DNA of 64,000 nucleotides from Thermoanaerobacter uzonensis DSM 18761 (GCF_900129115.1 NZ_FQUR01000010.1:124001-188000); one strand, 5' to 3'; numbered from the stretch's first letter, positions 27,404 to 36,981 are shown. A program made the numbers and translations. Notes: generated by a model from the sequence alone, not told the origin.

Positions 27404-27781
27404 ATGAAAACCATAATAAACACCGACGCAGCCCCTAAAGCTATTGGACCATATTCGCAAGCTGTAATGATAGACAGCTTTTTGTACGCATCAGGACAAA
27501 TAGCAATTGATCCTGCTACAGGAGAATTTGTAGAAGGAGGTATTGAAGCGCAGACGGAAAGGGTTTTAGAGAACATAAAAGCGATTTTAAAAGCTGCCGG
27601 AATGGACCTTAATAATGTTATAAAGACAACTGTATTTGTCACTAACATAGGGGATTTTGCAAAAATTAATGAGATTTATGGAAGGTATTTTAAAGATAAT
27701 CCACCTGCCCGTTCTTTAGTTGAAGTAAAAAGTCTTCCTAAGGGTGCTCTTATAGAAATAGAAGTCGTTGCTCATAGATAA
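27404..27781 (+). CDS. ridA: Reactive intermediate deaminase RidA
   Basis: 125-residue RidA/YjgF protein that hydrolyses enamine/imine intermediates such as 2-aminoacrylate released by PLP enzymes. Conserved parts: PKAIGPYSQAV, YASGQIAIDP, and NPPARSLVEVKSLPKGALIEIE with the catalytic Arg. The next gene, 72 bases on, is tryptophanase, whose mechanism releases 2-aminoacrylate, so the pairing makes chemical sense. Confidence 0.93.
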   Translation: MKTIINTDAAPKAIGPYSQAVMIDSFLYASGQIAIDPATGEFVEGGIEAQTERVLENIKAILKAAGMDLNNVIKTTVFVTNIGDFAKINEIYGRYFKDNPPARSLVEVKSLPKGALIEIEVVAHR

Positions 27782-27853
27782 ATTTTTCTCTTTTTTTAAA
27801 GAATTATTAAACGATTACAAGCTGGGGAAATAAAAATAGGAGGGTGTTTTTTT

Positions 27854-29242
27854 ATGTATGATGATTTAACGAAAATGGCAGAACCTTATAAAATCAAAAT
27901 GGTAGAGCCACTTAAGATAACAACTCGAGAAGAGCGCATAAAGCTTATTAAAGAGGCAGGATACAATCTCTTTCTGTTAAAGTCAGATGATGTATATATT
28001 GACCTTTTGACTGACAGTGGTACTTCTGCCATGAGTGATTACCAATGGGCTGGCATAATGCTGGGGGATGAATCCTATGCGGGAAGTAGAAATTATTTGC
28101 ACCTTTGTAAAGTAGTTAAAGATATTTTTGGATACAACTACGTTGTTCCAACTCATCAAGGTCGCGGTGCTGAAAAGGTTTTATTTCCATTGTTAATTAA
28201 AAAAGGACAATATATATTGGGAAATATGCATTTTGATACTACAAAAGCTCACATAGAATTAGCAGAGGGCATTGCAGTAGACATGGTGATAAAAGAAGCA
28301 GAAGACACAGAAAATTATCATCCTTTTAAAGGTAATTTTGACCTCGAAGCTTTAGAAAATTTCATAAAAGACAAAAAGCCAGAAAATATAGCATTTATTT
28401 TGGCAACTGTTACTTGTAACAGTGCTGGTGGACAACCTGTTTCCATGGAGAACATCAAAGAAGTGCGGAGAATAGCGGATAAATACGGATTAAAGCTTTT
28501 CTTTGATGCGGCCAGATTTGCAGAAAACGCTTATTTTATAAAACAGAGAGAAAAGGGATATGAGAACAAATCTATTAAAGAAATAGTGAGAGAGATGTTT
28601 TCTTATGGAGATGGTTTTACAATGTCTGCGAAAAAAGATGCACTGGTAAATATTGGTGGAATTATTGCCATAAAAGATGATGAAGAACTTTTCACCAATG
28701 TCAAGACAATGCTCATTCCTATGGAAGGGTTTGTAACATACGGTGGCCTTGCTGGTAGAGATATGGAAGCTATGGCAAGAGGGCTTGAAGAAGTCCTAGA
28801 TGAAAATTATTTAGCATGGCGAATTAATCAGGTAAAGTATTTGGGTGGCAAACTAAGAGATGCAGGGATACCGATTCAATACCCAACAGGAGGACATGCT
28901 GTTTTCATAGATGGCAAAAAGTTTTTGCCTCATGTACCCCAAGAACAATTTCCTTCCCATGCAATTTGCGTAGAGCTTTATATAGAAGCTGGTATTCGTG
29001 CAGTAGAAGTAGGAGCATTGCTTGCTGGCCGTGACCCTGTTACTAAAAAAGAGATACTTCCAAAATTAGATTTTGTGCGCCTTACAATTCCAAGGAGAGT
29101 TTACACTAACAGCCATATGGATGTTATAGCAGAAGCTGTAAAAAGAGTTTATGCAAGAAGAGATAAAATAAAAGGATATAGATTTACTTATGAGCCGCCA
29201 ATATTAAGGCATTTTACTGCGAGATTAGAACCGGTAGAGTAA
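27854..29242 (+). CDS. tnaA: Tryptophanase
   Basis: 462-residue PLP beta-eliminating lyase. The Schiff-base Lys is in [11 protein letters not shown]. Landmarks [41 protein letters not shown] and [14 protein letters not shown] are shared by tryptophanase and tyrosine phenol-lyase. At the substrate-recognition segment it reads GIRAVEVG, like tryptophanase (GIRAVEIG), where phenol-lyase has Met and Arg; I therefore call tryptophanase. AGGAGGGTG precedes ATG 27854. Its end is followed by a duplicated hairpin and repeat-element copy 3. Confidence 0.85.
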   Translation: MYDDLTKMAEPYKIKMVEPLKITTREERIKLIKEAGYNLFLLKSDDVYIDLLTDSGTSAMSDYQWAGIMLGDESYAGSRNYLHLCKVVKDIFGYNYVVPTHQGRGAEKVLFPLLIKKGQYILGNMHFDTTKAHIELAEGIAVDMVIKEAEDTENYHPFKGNFDLEALENFIKDKKPENIAFILATVTCNSAGGQPVSMENIKEVRRIADKYGLKLFFDAARFAENAYFIKQREKGYENKSIKEIVREMFSYGDGFTMSAKKDALVNIGGIIAIKDDEELFTNVKTMLIPMEGFVTYGGLAGRDMEAMARGLEEVLDENYLAWRINQVKYLGGKLRDAGIPIQYPTGGHAVFIDGKKFLPHVPQEQFPSHAICVELYIEAGIRAVEVGALLAGRDPVTKKEILPKLDFVRLTIPRRVYTNSHMDVIAEAVKRVYARRDKIKGYRFTYEPPILRHFTARLEPVE

Positions 29243-29246
29243 ACAT

Positions 29247-29276
29247 AAAGGAGATGGCATTTTGCCAATCTCCTTA
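29247..29276 (+). repeat. Left copy of duplicated tnaA hairpin (30 bp)
   Basis: Arms AAGGAGATGGC and GCCAATCTCCTT pair with one bulged base. The identical 30 bases recur at 29543-29572, beyond repeat-element copy 3. Confidence 0.92.
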
Positions 29277-29542
29277 CAGACTGTAGACAAACTTTCGTAA
29301 AGGAGATATTTTGCATAAGGAGTGACTTGTTACAAAGCGATAACAAAACTTAGTAAGACCGAGGGTGGAGGCAGGGCCGAAGCCATGGATGGCGAAGGCG
29401 GGCACCTTAAGGCAAGGAGGCCGATTGTGCCCGGTACCCTGCCGGAGCCTGAAGGTCGAGCTTTAGTTTTGTCGCTTTGGAACATCGGAGTGACGATGCA
29501 AAATATCTCCTTTGAAGATTTTTTAACTTTGTCAACAAACTG
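29277..29542 (+). mobile_element. Terminator-associated repeat element, copy 3 (266 bp)
   Basis: Direct copy of the element at 7310-7574, differing at a modest number of scattered positions, with the same CAGACTG...CAACAAACTG ends, internal inverted repeat and GC-rich self-complementary core. It lies between two copies of the hairpin after tnaA. A 73-codon open frame crosses it but shows no protein-like conservation between copies. Confidence 0.88.
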
Positions 29543-29572
29543 AAAGGAGATGGCATTTTGCCAATCTCCTTA
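29543..29572 (+). repeat. Right copy of duplicated tnaA hairpin (30 bp)
   Basis: Second copy of the 30-bp hairpin, followed by AATTTGTC. The T-run is weak, so this may be a modest terminator or simply a stable stem-loop. Confidence 0.88.
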
Positions 29573-29676
29573 ATTTGTCTATAAAAATATTGAAAACTGT
29601 GATAAAATGAATATATGCATAAATTTGTAGAAGGAAAATCGGCATTTATATAGAATATATTGATAAGGTGAGAGAT

Positions 29677-30864
29677 GTGAAAAGGTTAGCTAAAATTATA
29701 GTTATATTATTGGTGATAGTTTACATAAGTAAAGTAGGGATAACGACTTTTGCAAACAAAAATGAAACTACAGTAGTGACTTATGGAAGTATTTCAATAG
29801 CCTTTAATGCCCAAGGATATGTTATAAAGAATGAAATGTTGATAAATGCTCCTTTCGATGGCAAAATAAAAAAACTTGTACAAAGTGGAGAAAAAATTCC
29901 GAAAGGTACTCCTATTGTGGAAGTTTATTCTGCCGATTTTGATGAAGAAAAACTACATCAATTAGAGGAGATAGATAGAAAACTAAAAAATCAGGATACT
30001 AATATACCTTTTTATTCAGATATTCAAAAATTAGACAACATAATAAAAAAAGAAGAGCAAAATTATCAAAATGCGATACAACAGGGTAGGCCTAATGCAG
30101 ATAAAATACAAAAAAGGATTGAAGACTTAAAAGCCAAAAAAGAAGAAATTTTAAGTAAAGGGCCAATAATACTTCAAAAGATTGAAAGCTTAAAAGAGCA
30201 AAAGGAGTATTTAGAAAAATATGTAGAAAAAAATATGATTACTGTAAATTCACCAGAATCAGGAATTGTAAGTTACTATTTCGATGGCAGTGAGAATATT
30301 CTAAATGAAAGAAATATGTTCAATTTAAATCCGACACAGCTTGAAAATTTAAACTTTCAATCCAAAGAAATTAGCACAGAAGTAAAAGGAGATTACCCTT
30401 TTGTAAAAATAGTGGATAATTTGGAGTGGTATTTAGCGTTGGTTTTAAATGAAAAACAACAGGACTTATTAAAAGAAGATAGTAATGTGAAAATTTTGAT
30501 TGATAATTATGGTGGTGAATTGCGGGGAAAAGTTATAAAAACCTACAAAGGTGACGATAAATTATATATAGGAATAATTGAGATGATAGATGAATATCCC
30601 GATTTTTATAAAACCTCTAAAATAGATGTTAAAATTAAAGTTAAAGAGTACAATGGACTTAAAATACCTCTTTCTTCTATTGTACAAAAAGAAGGAAAAG
30701 AAGGAGTTTTTGTAATAAAAAATGGCAAAGTTCCTACTTTTAAAGAAGTAGTAATAAAGGCTACAGATGGCAAATATGCGATTGTAGAAAGCGTTGATAA
30801 AACATCTGGGTTAAAAGCGTATGACGAAATAGCGGTAAATGGAGAGGATTACTTGAGCAAATAA
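29677..30864 (+). CDS. HlyD-like membrane-anchored protein
   Basis: 395-residue protein with one N-terminal membrane segment (about 5-22), a biotinyl-lipoyl-like strand region (APFDGKIKKLVQSGEKIPKGTPI), a long coiled coil (about 85-190, rich in Lys and Glu) and a second barrel region. This is the shape of HlyD/RND periplasmic adaptors. No export ATPase or permease is adjacent; it leads the yggS-sepF-ylmG-ylmH-divIVA division cluster, as I recall for related clostridia. GTG 29677 follows AAGGTGAG; GTG 29668 is the alternative. Confidence 0.7.
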   Translation: MKRLAKIIVILLVIVYISKVGITTFANKNETTVVTYGSISIAFNAQGYVIKNEMLINAPFDGKIKKLVQSGEKIPKGTPIVEVYSADFDEEKLHQLEEIDRKLKNQDTNIPFYSDIQKLDNIIKKEEQNYQNAIQQGRPNADKIQKRIEDLKAKKEEILSKGPIILQKIESLKEQKEYLEKYVEKNMITVNSPESGIVSYYFDGSENILNERNMFNLNPTQLENLNFQSKEISTEVKGDYPFVKIVDNLEWYLALVLNEKQQDLLKEDSNVKILIDNYGGELRGKVIKTYKGDDKLYIGIIEMIDEYPDFYKTSKIDVKIKVKEYNGLKIPLSSIVQKEGKEGVFVIKNGKVPTFKEVVIKATDGKYAIVESVDKTSGLKAYDEIAVNGEDYLSK

Positions 30865-30876
30865 GGGGGGATAAAT

Positions 30877-31575
30877 ACGACTATATGTGAAAATATAAGA
30901 AAGATAAAAGAAAACATAAAAGAGCATGCATTAAAGGTAAATAGAAATCCGGAGGAAATATTAATTGTGGCAGCTACTAAAACTTTCGGTGTTGAAACTA
31001 TAAAAGAGGCTATTGCTTGTGGAATAACTGACATAGGTGAGAATAAGGTTCAAGAGTTAAATGAAAAGTATCCTTATTTAAAAAATGAGGTAGAATTTCA
31101 CTTTATAGGACATTTACAGACAAACAAAGTGAAATACATTATTGACAAAGTTAAGTTGATACATTCTTTAGATAGTATCAAACTGGCAGAAGAAATAGAC
31201 AAAAGGGCTAAACAAAAAAGTCTCATAATAGATTGTTTGGTGGAAATCAATATTGGTGGAGAGGAAAGTAAATATGGAATTCCTCCTGAAGAAATGCATA
31301 ATTTTGTTAAAGAAATGGGAAAATATGATAATATAAGAATTAGAGGGCTTATGACAATAGCTCCTTACCTTCCACCAGAAGAGGTAAGACCCTATTTTAG
31401 GAAGATGAAAAAGCTATTTGAAGAGCTAAAAGAAATTAAGCAACATAATGTACAAGTAGAATTTTTGTCAATGGGCATGTCCAATGACTATTGGGTAGCA
31501 GTTGAAGAAGGGGCGAATATTGTTAGAATTGGCACTTCTATTTTTGGGCAAAGACAATATAATGTGGAGGGATAA
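30877..31575 (+). CDS. YggS/YlmE family PLP-binding protein (odd start codon)
   Basis: PLP homeostasis protein with a TIM-barrel fold. The PLP Lys is in VAATKTFG; HFIGHLQTNK, SLDS, LVEINIGGEESKYG, GLMTIAPY and LSMGMSNDYWVAVEEGANIVRIGTSIFG are all present. Homologues begin with about 30 residues before VAATK. That stretch (ICENIRKIKENIKEHALKV) is open here but has no ATG, GTG or TTG. ACG 30877, six bases after AAGGGGGG, gives 232 residues, the usual size, and is one transition from ATG. GTG 30967 would drop the first helix and strand although GGAGGA lies before it. Confidence 0.8.
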   Translation, partial: TTICENIRKIKENIKEHALKVNRNPEEILIVAATKTFGVETIKEAIACGITDIGENKVQELNEKYPYLKNEVEFHFIGHLQTNKVKYIIDKVKLIHSLDSIKLAEEIDKRAKQKSLIIDCLVEINIGGEESKYGIPPEEMHNFVKEMGKYDNIRIRGLMTIAPYLPPEEVRPYFRKMKKLFEELKEIKQHNVQVEFLSMGMSNDYWVAVEEGANIVRIGTSIFGQRQYNVEG

Positions 31576-31578
31576 TTA

Positions 31579-31992
31579 ATGTCTTCAAAAGTGATTGATA
31601 AATTAATGAGTTTCTTTGGTATCGATGAGCCAGAAGAAGAGAAAGAAGAAGTAGACTCTTTACAACCTGTTATACCTTACGATAGAAAGCCTAAAATTGT
31701 CAATATTCATACACAGCCCCAAGTAAAAGTTTTGATTTTAAAGCCAGAAAAGTTTGAACAAGTAATGAATATATGTAATGAGTTAAAAAATAAAAAACCG
31801 GTGATTGTTGATTTACAAAAGATGGATAAAAATGAAGCTCAAAGATTAGTGGATTTTTTAAGCGGTGCAGCCTATGCTCTTAATGGAGAGATAAAGAAGA
31901 TATCTGGCTATATATTTTTAATTGCACCTGAGAATTTTGATATTACAGGGGATATAAAAGATGAAGTAAATTCTTTATACCATCTAAATTGA
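31579..31992 (+). CDS. sepF: Cell division protein SepF
   Basis: 137-residue FtsZ-binding protein that anchors the ring to the membrane. An amphipathic N-terminal helix (KVIDKLMSFFGI), an acidic linker, then the SepF domain with VLILKPEKFEQV, PVIVDLQKMDKNEAQRLVDFLSGAAYAL and ISGYIFLIAPE. It starts four bases after yggS and belongs to the same operon. Confidence 0.94.
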   Translation: MSSKVIDKLMSFFGIDEPEEEKEEVDSLQPVIPYDRKPKIVNIHTQPQVKVLILKPEKFEQVMNICNELKNKKPVIVDLQKMDKNEAQRLVDFLSGAAYALNGEIKKISGYIFLIAPENFDITGDIKDEVNSLYHLN

Positions 31993-32008
31993 TAAGGAGG
32001 AAATGATT

Positions 32009-32311
32009 TTGCCTGTAAATTTTGCAATTTTAACAGCATTAGATTATTTTTTTGAAGTTATAAATTGGCTTATATTGATAAGGGTTATTTTATCTTTGCT
32101 ACGAATGGAAAATATGTCAAATCCACTTTCTCGCTTTGTGATCGTAACGACAGAACCAATACTTGAGCCTTTTAGGGCATTACAATTTAGGTCTTCTATT
32201 GGAAGAAATTTAATGATAGATTTTTCGCCAGTTTTGGCGATTTTGGTGATTCAGTATTTAGTTCGTCCTTTAGTTTTTAAATTAGTATTATTACTGATGA
32301 GGTATATATGA
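32009..32311 (+). CDS. ylmG: YggT/YlmG family membrane protein
   Basis: About 100 residues with two membrane segments and the family pattern LIRVILSLL...NPLSRFVIVTTEPILEPFR. The role is unclear; it is regularly found between sepF and ylmH. I prefer TTG 32009, eight bases after AAGGAGG, since ATG 32003 is only two bases from the site; the choice changes two residues. It overlaps ylmH by four bases. Confidence 0.88.
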   Translation: MPVNFAILTALDYFFEVINWLILIRVILSLLRMENMSNPLSRFVIVTTEPILEPFRALQFRSSIGRNLMIDFSPVLAILVIQYLVRPLVFKLVLLLMRYI

Positions 32312-33054
32312 TGGACAAAGAATTTACTGTATCCCGATTTGAAGACATAATTAAGGGCGTTTTAAAATCTAAAAGAGTAAAATATACAGACTTTTTAAGC
32401 CTCTCTGAACAAAAAATTTTTGAAAAAACTATATTAAAGTATCGACAGCAAGATATAAACTATAATCTAGATGGGGGATATCCTTTAGCAGAAAGAAAGA
32501 TAGCAATTATTTACCCCGATTTTTTACAGCCGGAAGATACCCCTATTTGCGCTGTAAGAATTGAAGGTGATTTTTCTAAGATATCTCATAGAGATGTGTT
32601 GGGTTCACTTTTAGGGTTGGGGATAAAAAGACAAAAAATAGGCGATATAATTGTAAAAGAGGATAAATGTGACATATTGTTACATAAAGATGTGGAAAGT
32701 TATGTACTTATGAACCTTTTTAAAGTCGGGAAAGAGAAGGTAAGAGTTAATTCAATTGACTTGAAAAATGTCTTGGAACCTGAAATAAAGTACAAGGACA
32801 TTTTTTCTACCGTAGCCTCACTACGGGTTGACAGTGTAGCAGCTGCAGGTTTTGGCATATCAAGGACGAAGGCTTCAGAATTTATAAAGTCCGGTCTTCT
32901 TCAAATAAATTGGGAGTATACAGAAGACCCTTCTTCAGAAGTAAAAGAGGAGGATGTAATTTCTTTACGTGGTTTTGGAAGAATTAAATTAGAAGAAGTG
33001 AGAGGTAATACAAAAAAAGGTCGCGTTTCTGTACATATTCTAAGGTTTATATAA
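32308..33054 (+). CDS. ylmH: YlmH family S4-domain RNA-binding protein
   Basis: 248-residue protein. The N-terminal YlmH region has REGDFSKISHRD-like segment RIEGDFSKISHRDVLGSLLG, and the C-terminal S4 domain reads SVAAAGFGISRTKASEFIKSG with LRGFGRIKLEEV. By family it binds ribosomes or rRNA; B. subtilis YlmH has been linked to ribosome quality control. ATGA overlap with ylmG shows coupling. Confidence 0.9.
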   Translation: MMDKEFTVSRFEDIIKGVLKSKRVKYTDFLSLSEQKIFEKTILKYRQQDINYNLDGGYPLAERKIAIIYPDFLQPEDTPICAVRIEGDFSKISHRDVLGSLLGLGIKRQKIGDIIVKEDKCDILLHKDVESYVLMNLFKVGKEKVRVNSIDLKNVLEPEIKYKDIFSTVASLRVDSVAAAGFGISRTKASEFIKSGLLQINWEYTEDPSSEVKEEDVISLRGFGRIKLEEVRGNTKKGRVSVHILRFI

Positions 33055-33081
33055 TGTTACAAAAGAAAAGGAGGTAATATT

Positions 33082-33567
33082 ATGCTGACGCCTATGGATA
33101 TACATAATAAAGAATTTAGGCGGTCTTTTAGGGGTTATAATGAAGAGGAAGTGGACGAGTTTTTGGATAAAATTATGGAAGACTATGAAATGTTATACAA
33201 AGAAAATGCGGAGTTAAAAGACAGAATTAATATAATGAATGAAAAACTTCAAAGCTACATAAATATGGAGAATACTTTAAACAATACTTTGATTGTTGCT
33301 CAAAATACTGCAGAGGAATTGAAAAGAAATGCAGAAAAAGAAGCTCAACTTATCATACAAAATGCACAACAAAATGCAGAAAAAATATTAGAGAAGGCAA
33401 ATCAAGAAGTTGTGAGAATAAGAATGGAGTTAGAAAGATATCGCAAGCAATTAAATGTTTTTAAAGCGAAATTTAAATCTCTTTTAGAAGCCCAGTTGGA
33501 ATCAATACTTTCAATAGATGAGAAAGAATTGATTCCAGATGAGGATGAGGAGAAGGATGCAGAATAG
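33082..33567 (+). CDS. divIVA: Septum/pole-placement protein DivIVA
   Basis: 161-residue coiled-coil protein. The N-terminal lipid-binding domain is LTPMDIHNKEFRRSFRGYNEEEVDEFL with the membrane-touching Phe-Arg turn. Two coiled coils follow (about 30-65 and 75-145). AAAGGAGG precedes ATG 33082. It overlaps the next gene by 11 bases. Position after ylmH is the standard Firmicute order. Confidence 0.93.
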   Translation: MLTPMDIHNKEFRRSFRGYNEEEVDEFLDKIMEDYEMLYKENAELKDRINIMNEKLQSYINMENTLNNTLIVAQNTAEELKRNAEKEAQLIIQNAQQNAEKILEKANQEVVRIRMELERYRKQLNVFKAKFKSLLEAQLESILSIDEKELIPDEDEEKDAE

Positions 33568-33802
33568 ATTAGGGGTTGTTGGAATATTGATTCAAAATAG
33601 AGAAAATGTGGCGGATAGGGTAAATCACATATTGAGTGAGTACGGCCACATTATTGTAGGAAGAATGGGTATACCCTATAAAGATAGGGGAGTATCGGTT
33701 ATCGCTTTAATAGTTGATGGTACAACGGATGAAATAGGGGCTCTTACTGGTAAACTTGGTAGTCTTCCTGGGGTAAAAGTGAAATCTGCTCTGACTGCAT
33801 GA
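33557..33802 (+). CDS. TM1266-family regulator (iron-only hydrogenase system)
   Basis: 81-residue ACT/NikR-C-like domain: RLGVVGILIQNRENVADRVNHIL, GHIIVGRMGIPYKDRGVSVIALIVDG, GALTGKLGSLPGVKVKSAL. The family is named for its link to iron-only hydrogenase genes, none of which are nearby. ATG 33557 lies inside the end of divIVA, preceded by GAGGAGAAGG; an upstream ATG at 33539 would add six arginine-rich residues read from divIVA codons. Confidence 0.8.
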   Translation: MQNRLGVVGILIQNRENVADRVNHILSEYGHIIVGRMGIPYKDRGVSVIALIVDGTTDEIGALTGKLGSLPGVKVKSALTA

Positions 33803-33815
33803 GATATGCATACTA

Positions 33816-33844
33816 TTGACGAAAAACTTGTGGTATTATATAAT
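33816..33844 (+). promoter_or_regulatory. Promoter of the ileS T-box transcript
   Basis: TTGACG (33816-33821) and TATAAT (33839-33844) with a 17-base spacer, just before the leader RNA. Confidence 0.8.
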
Positions 33845-33865
33845 TGTGTAAAAAATATTGTTAAA

Positions 33866-34099
33866 AGCTATGATGAGGACGAGTAAGTAGAAGCAACTTC
33901 CAGAGAGTTGGCGGTAGGTGCGAGCCAATAAGTTCGTTTCTACTGAAAATCACCTCGGAGCTGCAGGCTGAAATAGGAGTAAGCTGTGCCGGGTTTCCCG
34001 TTATCTTAAATTGAGAGATTAAGGCAAAGTTTTTCTTTGTCTTAATAAGTAGGGTGGTACCGCGAACTTCTCGTCCCTGACGAGAAGTTTTATTTTTAG
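33866..34099 (+). promoter_or_regulatory. Ile T-box leader of ileS
   Basis: The T-box AGGGTGGTACCGCG is at 34051-34064. The Stem I distal loop region lies at 33890-33950 and the specifier ATC (Ile) at 33949-33951, before ACCTCGG. The terminator AACTTCTCGTC / GACGAGAAGTT with a T-rich run is at 34065-34097; its 5' arm competes with the antiterminator. Uncharged tRNA-Ile is expected to allow read-through into ileS. Confidence 0.93.
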
Positions 34100-34135
34100 T
34101 TTGAAAGATAATATTTGAAGAGGAGGTAATGTTCA

Positions 34136-36934
34136 GTGGATTACAACAAGACACTTAATTTACCGAGGACAGATTTTCCTATGAAGGCTAATTTGCCAAC
34201 ACGAGAGCCAGAGATATTAAAAAGATGGGAAGAAATGGATATTTATCATAAAACATTGGGGAAAAATAAAGGCAAGGAAAAATATATTTTACACGATGGG
34301 CCGCCTTATGCTAATGGAGATATACACATTGGAACTGCTATGAATAAGGTATTAAAAGACATTATAGTGAAATACAAAACAATGAGGGGTTATGATGCTC
34401 CTTATGTGCCAGGTTGGGATACACACGGTCTTCCTATTGAACAGCAAGCCATAAAAACTTTAGGTATAAAAAGGCATGAAGTAAGTCCTACAGAATTTAG
34501 AAAAGTGTGTAGGGATTTTGCTTTTTCTCAGATTGAAAAGCAAAAAGCTCAATTCAAAAGATTGGGAGTAAGGGGAGATTGGGATAATCCTTATCTTACC
34601 TTGAATCCGGAGTATGAAGCTAAACAGATAGAAGTATTTGGTGAAATGGCTAAAAAAGGCTATATCTATAAAGGTCTAAAGCCTGTATATTGGTGCCCCA
34701 GCTGTGAGACTGCTTTGGCAGAAGCAGAAATTGAATACTTTGATGAAACCTCTGATTCTATTTATGTAAAATTTAGAGTTAAAGATGATTTAGGGAAATT
34801 CAAGGGAATTGTTGAGAATCTTAATAATGTGTATTTTATAATATGGACAACTACTACATGGACTATTCCAGCTAACCTTGCAATTGCTTTAAATCCAGAG
34901 TTTGATTATGCGCTTGCAAAGTTTGGAGACGAAGTATATATAATGGCAAAAGATATGTTAGATACTGCAAAGAAAGAAGCTAACCTTTCAGATTATGAAA
35001 TACTTGCTGTATTTAAAGGAAAAGATTTGGAGGGCATGAAGGCTACCCATCCTTTATATGACAGAGATTCTTTAATAATCTTGGGTGAACATGTAACTTT
35101 AGAAGCTGGTACTGGATGTGTTCATACTGCTCCCGGCCACGGTGAAGAAGATTTTTTAGTTGGGCAAGAATATGGTCTTGATGCTTTAAATCCAATAGAT
35201 GATAAGGGATATTTTACAGATAAAGCGCCAGGATATGCTGGTCTGTATTATGAAGAGGCTAACAAGGTCATAAAGGAAGACTTGAAAAAAGCTAATGCGT
35301 TAGTAGCAGAAACCCGTATTACTCACTCATATCCTCACTGTTGGAGATGTAAAAGTCCAATAATATTTAGGGCGACAGAACAGTGGTTTGCTTCTGTGGA
35401 AGGATTTAGAGAAGAGGCACTAAAAGCTATTAAAGAAGTTAATTGGTATCCTTCATGGGGCGAAGAGCGCATAACTAACATGGTAAGAGATAGACGAGAC
35501 TGGTGTATTTCAAGGCAAAGGGTATGGGGTGTGCCAATTCCTATATTCTACTGTGAAAAGTGTGGGAAACCGCTTATAAACGATGATACAATAAATGCAG
35601 TTAAAGAGATCTTCAGGCAAAAGGGTTCAGATGCATGGTTTGAAATGTCAGCTGAAGAGATATTGCCAAAAGGGATTACTTGCGAATGCGGTTCTACAAA
35701 GTTTAGGAAAGAGACAGATATAATGGATGTGTGGTTTGATTCAGGCTCCAGCCATGCAGCTGTGCTGCAAACTCATCCTGACCTAAAGTGGCCTGCAGAG
35801 CTTTATTTAGAAGGTTCAGACCAACACAGAGGATGGTTCCAGTCTTCTCTTTTGACATCTGTGGCAACACGTGGAAAAGCACCTTATAGAAACGTATTGA
35901 CCCACGGATTTGTTGTAGACGGTGAAGGAAGGAAAATGTCAAAATCTTTAGGGAATGGTATTGACCCAGCAGACGTTATAAAAGAATATGGAGCGGATAT
36001 TTTGAGGCTTTGGGCTGTTTCTGCTGACTTTACTTCAGATATGAGAATTTCACAAGAGATTTTAAAACAGATGACAGAAGCGTACAGAAAAATACGTAAC
36101 ACTAGTAAGTTCTTGTTAAGCAATCTTTATGACTTTGACCCTGATAAGGATATGCTCCATTACGAAGAGCTTTTAGAGATAGATAAATGGGCTTTATTTA
36201 GGCTTAACAGAGTAGTTGAAGAGCTTACAGAGGCTTTTGATAAATATGAGTATTACGATTTTCTCCATCTGGTTCATACCTTCTGTGTAGTAGATATGAG
36301 TAGCCTTTACCTGGACATTTTAAAAGACAGATTGTACACTTATCCTGCTACTTCTAAAGAGAGAAGAGCGGCTCAAACGACACTTTACATTATTTTAGAC
36401 ACTCTTGTAAGGTTGATAGCACCAGTGCTTACATTTACTTCAGAAGAAATATGGTCATATATGAAGCACGACAGTCAAAATAATTTTGAAAGTGTTCAGT
36501 TAGCTGATTGGCCAAAGGTCCAAGAAAAATACAATAATCCTTATATAATAGAAAAATGGGAAAAACTTTTTGACATAAGAAAAGATATTTCTAAAGCTCT
36601 TGAAATAGCGAGAACTGACAAAAAGATAGGTCATTCTTTAGAGGCACAAGTGGATATATATCCATCTCAAGAGCTTTATGATTTCTTTAAAGGCTTTAAT
36701 GACCTCGAATATGTGTTCATAGTTTCAAAAATGGTACTTCACCAACCAGAAGAACCTGTTCCTCAAAATGCTTATGAAAGTGAAGATTATAATTTGAAGA
36801 TTGTGGTAAGCCATGCACCTGGGGAAAAATGCGAACGCTGCTGGATGTACAGTGAAACAGTAGGAACTATAAAAGAGCATCCAACTATTTGTGCAAGATG
36901 TGCTTCTCACATTGAGCAGCAAACACAAGTTTAA
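34136..36934 (+). CDS. ileS: Isoleucine-tRNA ligase
   Basis: 932-residue class Ia synthetase. The N-terminal segment [16 protein letters not shown] carries the HIGH element as [12 protein letters not shown] is at about residue 600. The CP1 editing domain is present ([32 protein letters not shown]). The C-terminal zinc site has CERCW and CARC. GTG 34136 follows AGGAGGT by eight bases. Control is by the Ile T-box upstream. I cannot say how common Thr is at the last HIGH position in this lineage. Confidence 0.96.
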   Translation: MDYNKTLNLPRTDFPMKANLPTREPEILKRWEEMDIYHKTLGKNKGKEKYILHDGPPYANGDIHIGTAMNKVLKDIIVKYKTMRGYDAPYVPGWDTHGLPIEQQAIKTLGIKRHEVSPTEFRKVCRDFAFSQIEKQKAQFKRLGVRGDWDNPYLTLNPEYEAKQIEVFGEMAKKGYIYKGLKPVYWCPSCETALAEAEIEYFDETSDSIYVKFRVKDDLGKFKGIVENLNNVYFIIWTTTTWTIPANLAIALNPEFDYALAKFGDEVYIMAKDMLDTAKKEANLSDYEILAVFKGKDLEGMKATHPLYDRDSLIILGEHVTLEAGTGCVHTAPGHGEEDFLVGQEYGLDALNPIDDKGYFTDKAPGYAGLYYEEANKVIKEDLKKANALVAETRITHSYPHCWRCKSPIIFRATEQWFASVEGFREEALKAIKEVNWYPSWGEERITNMVRDRRDWCISRQRVWGVPIPIFYCEKCGKPLINDDTINAVKEIFRQKGSDAWFEMSAEEILPKGITCECGSTKFRKETDIMDVWFDSGSSHAAVLQTHPDLKWPAELYLEGSDQHRGWFQSSLLTSVATRGKAPYRNVLTHGFVVDGEGRKMSKSLGNGIDPADVIKEYGADILRLWAVSADFTSDMRISQEILKQMTEAYRKIRNTSKFLLSNLYDFDPDKDMLHYEELLEIDKWALFRLNRVVEELTEAFDKYEYYDFLHLVHTFCVVDMSSLYLDILKDRLYTYPATSKERRAAQTTLYIILDTLVRLIAPVLTFTSEEIWSYMKHDSQNNFESVQLADWPKVQEKYNNPYIIEKWEKLFDIRKDISKALEIARTDKKIGHSLEAQVDIYPSQELYDFFKGFNDLEYVFIVSKMVLHQPEEPVPQNAYESEDYNLKIVVSHAPGEKCERCWMYSETVGTIKEHPTICARCASHIEQQTQV

Positions 36935-36958
36935 AAAGGGGATTTTTCCCCTTTTTAA
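36931..36958 (+). terminator. Hairpin terminator after ileS
   Basis: TTAAAAAGGGGA pairs with TCCCCTTTTTAA around a short T loop; it overlaps the ileS stop. Confidence 0.75.
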
Positions 36959-36981
36959 ACATTATTTTGAGGAGGGATATT

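Noticed and set aside
27854-29242. Tyrosine phenol-lyase as the identity of the tryptophanase-like gene
   Set aside because: The substrate-recognition segment GIRAVEVG lacks the Met and Arg typical of phenol-lyase and matches tryptophanase.
29322-29543. 73-codon open frame within repeat-element copy 3
   Set aside because: The matching stretches in copies 1 and 2 are not kept open as a gene, and the GC-rich palindromic sequence explains the lack of stops.
34310-34330. HIGT in place of HIGH in IleRS as a sign of an unusual enzyme
   Set aside because: The last His of HIGH varies among class I synthetases and the rest of the protein is regular; without an alignment I cannot call it abnormal.
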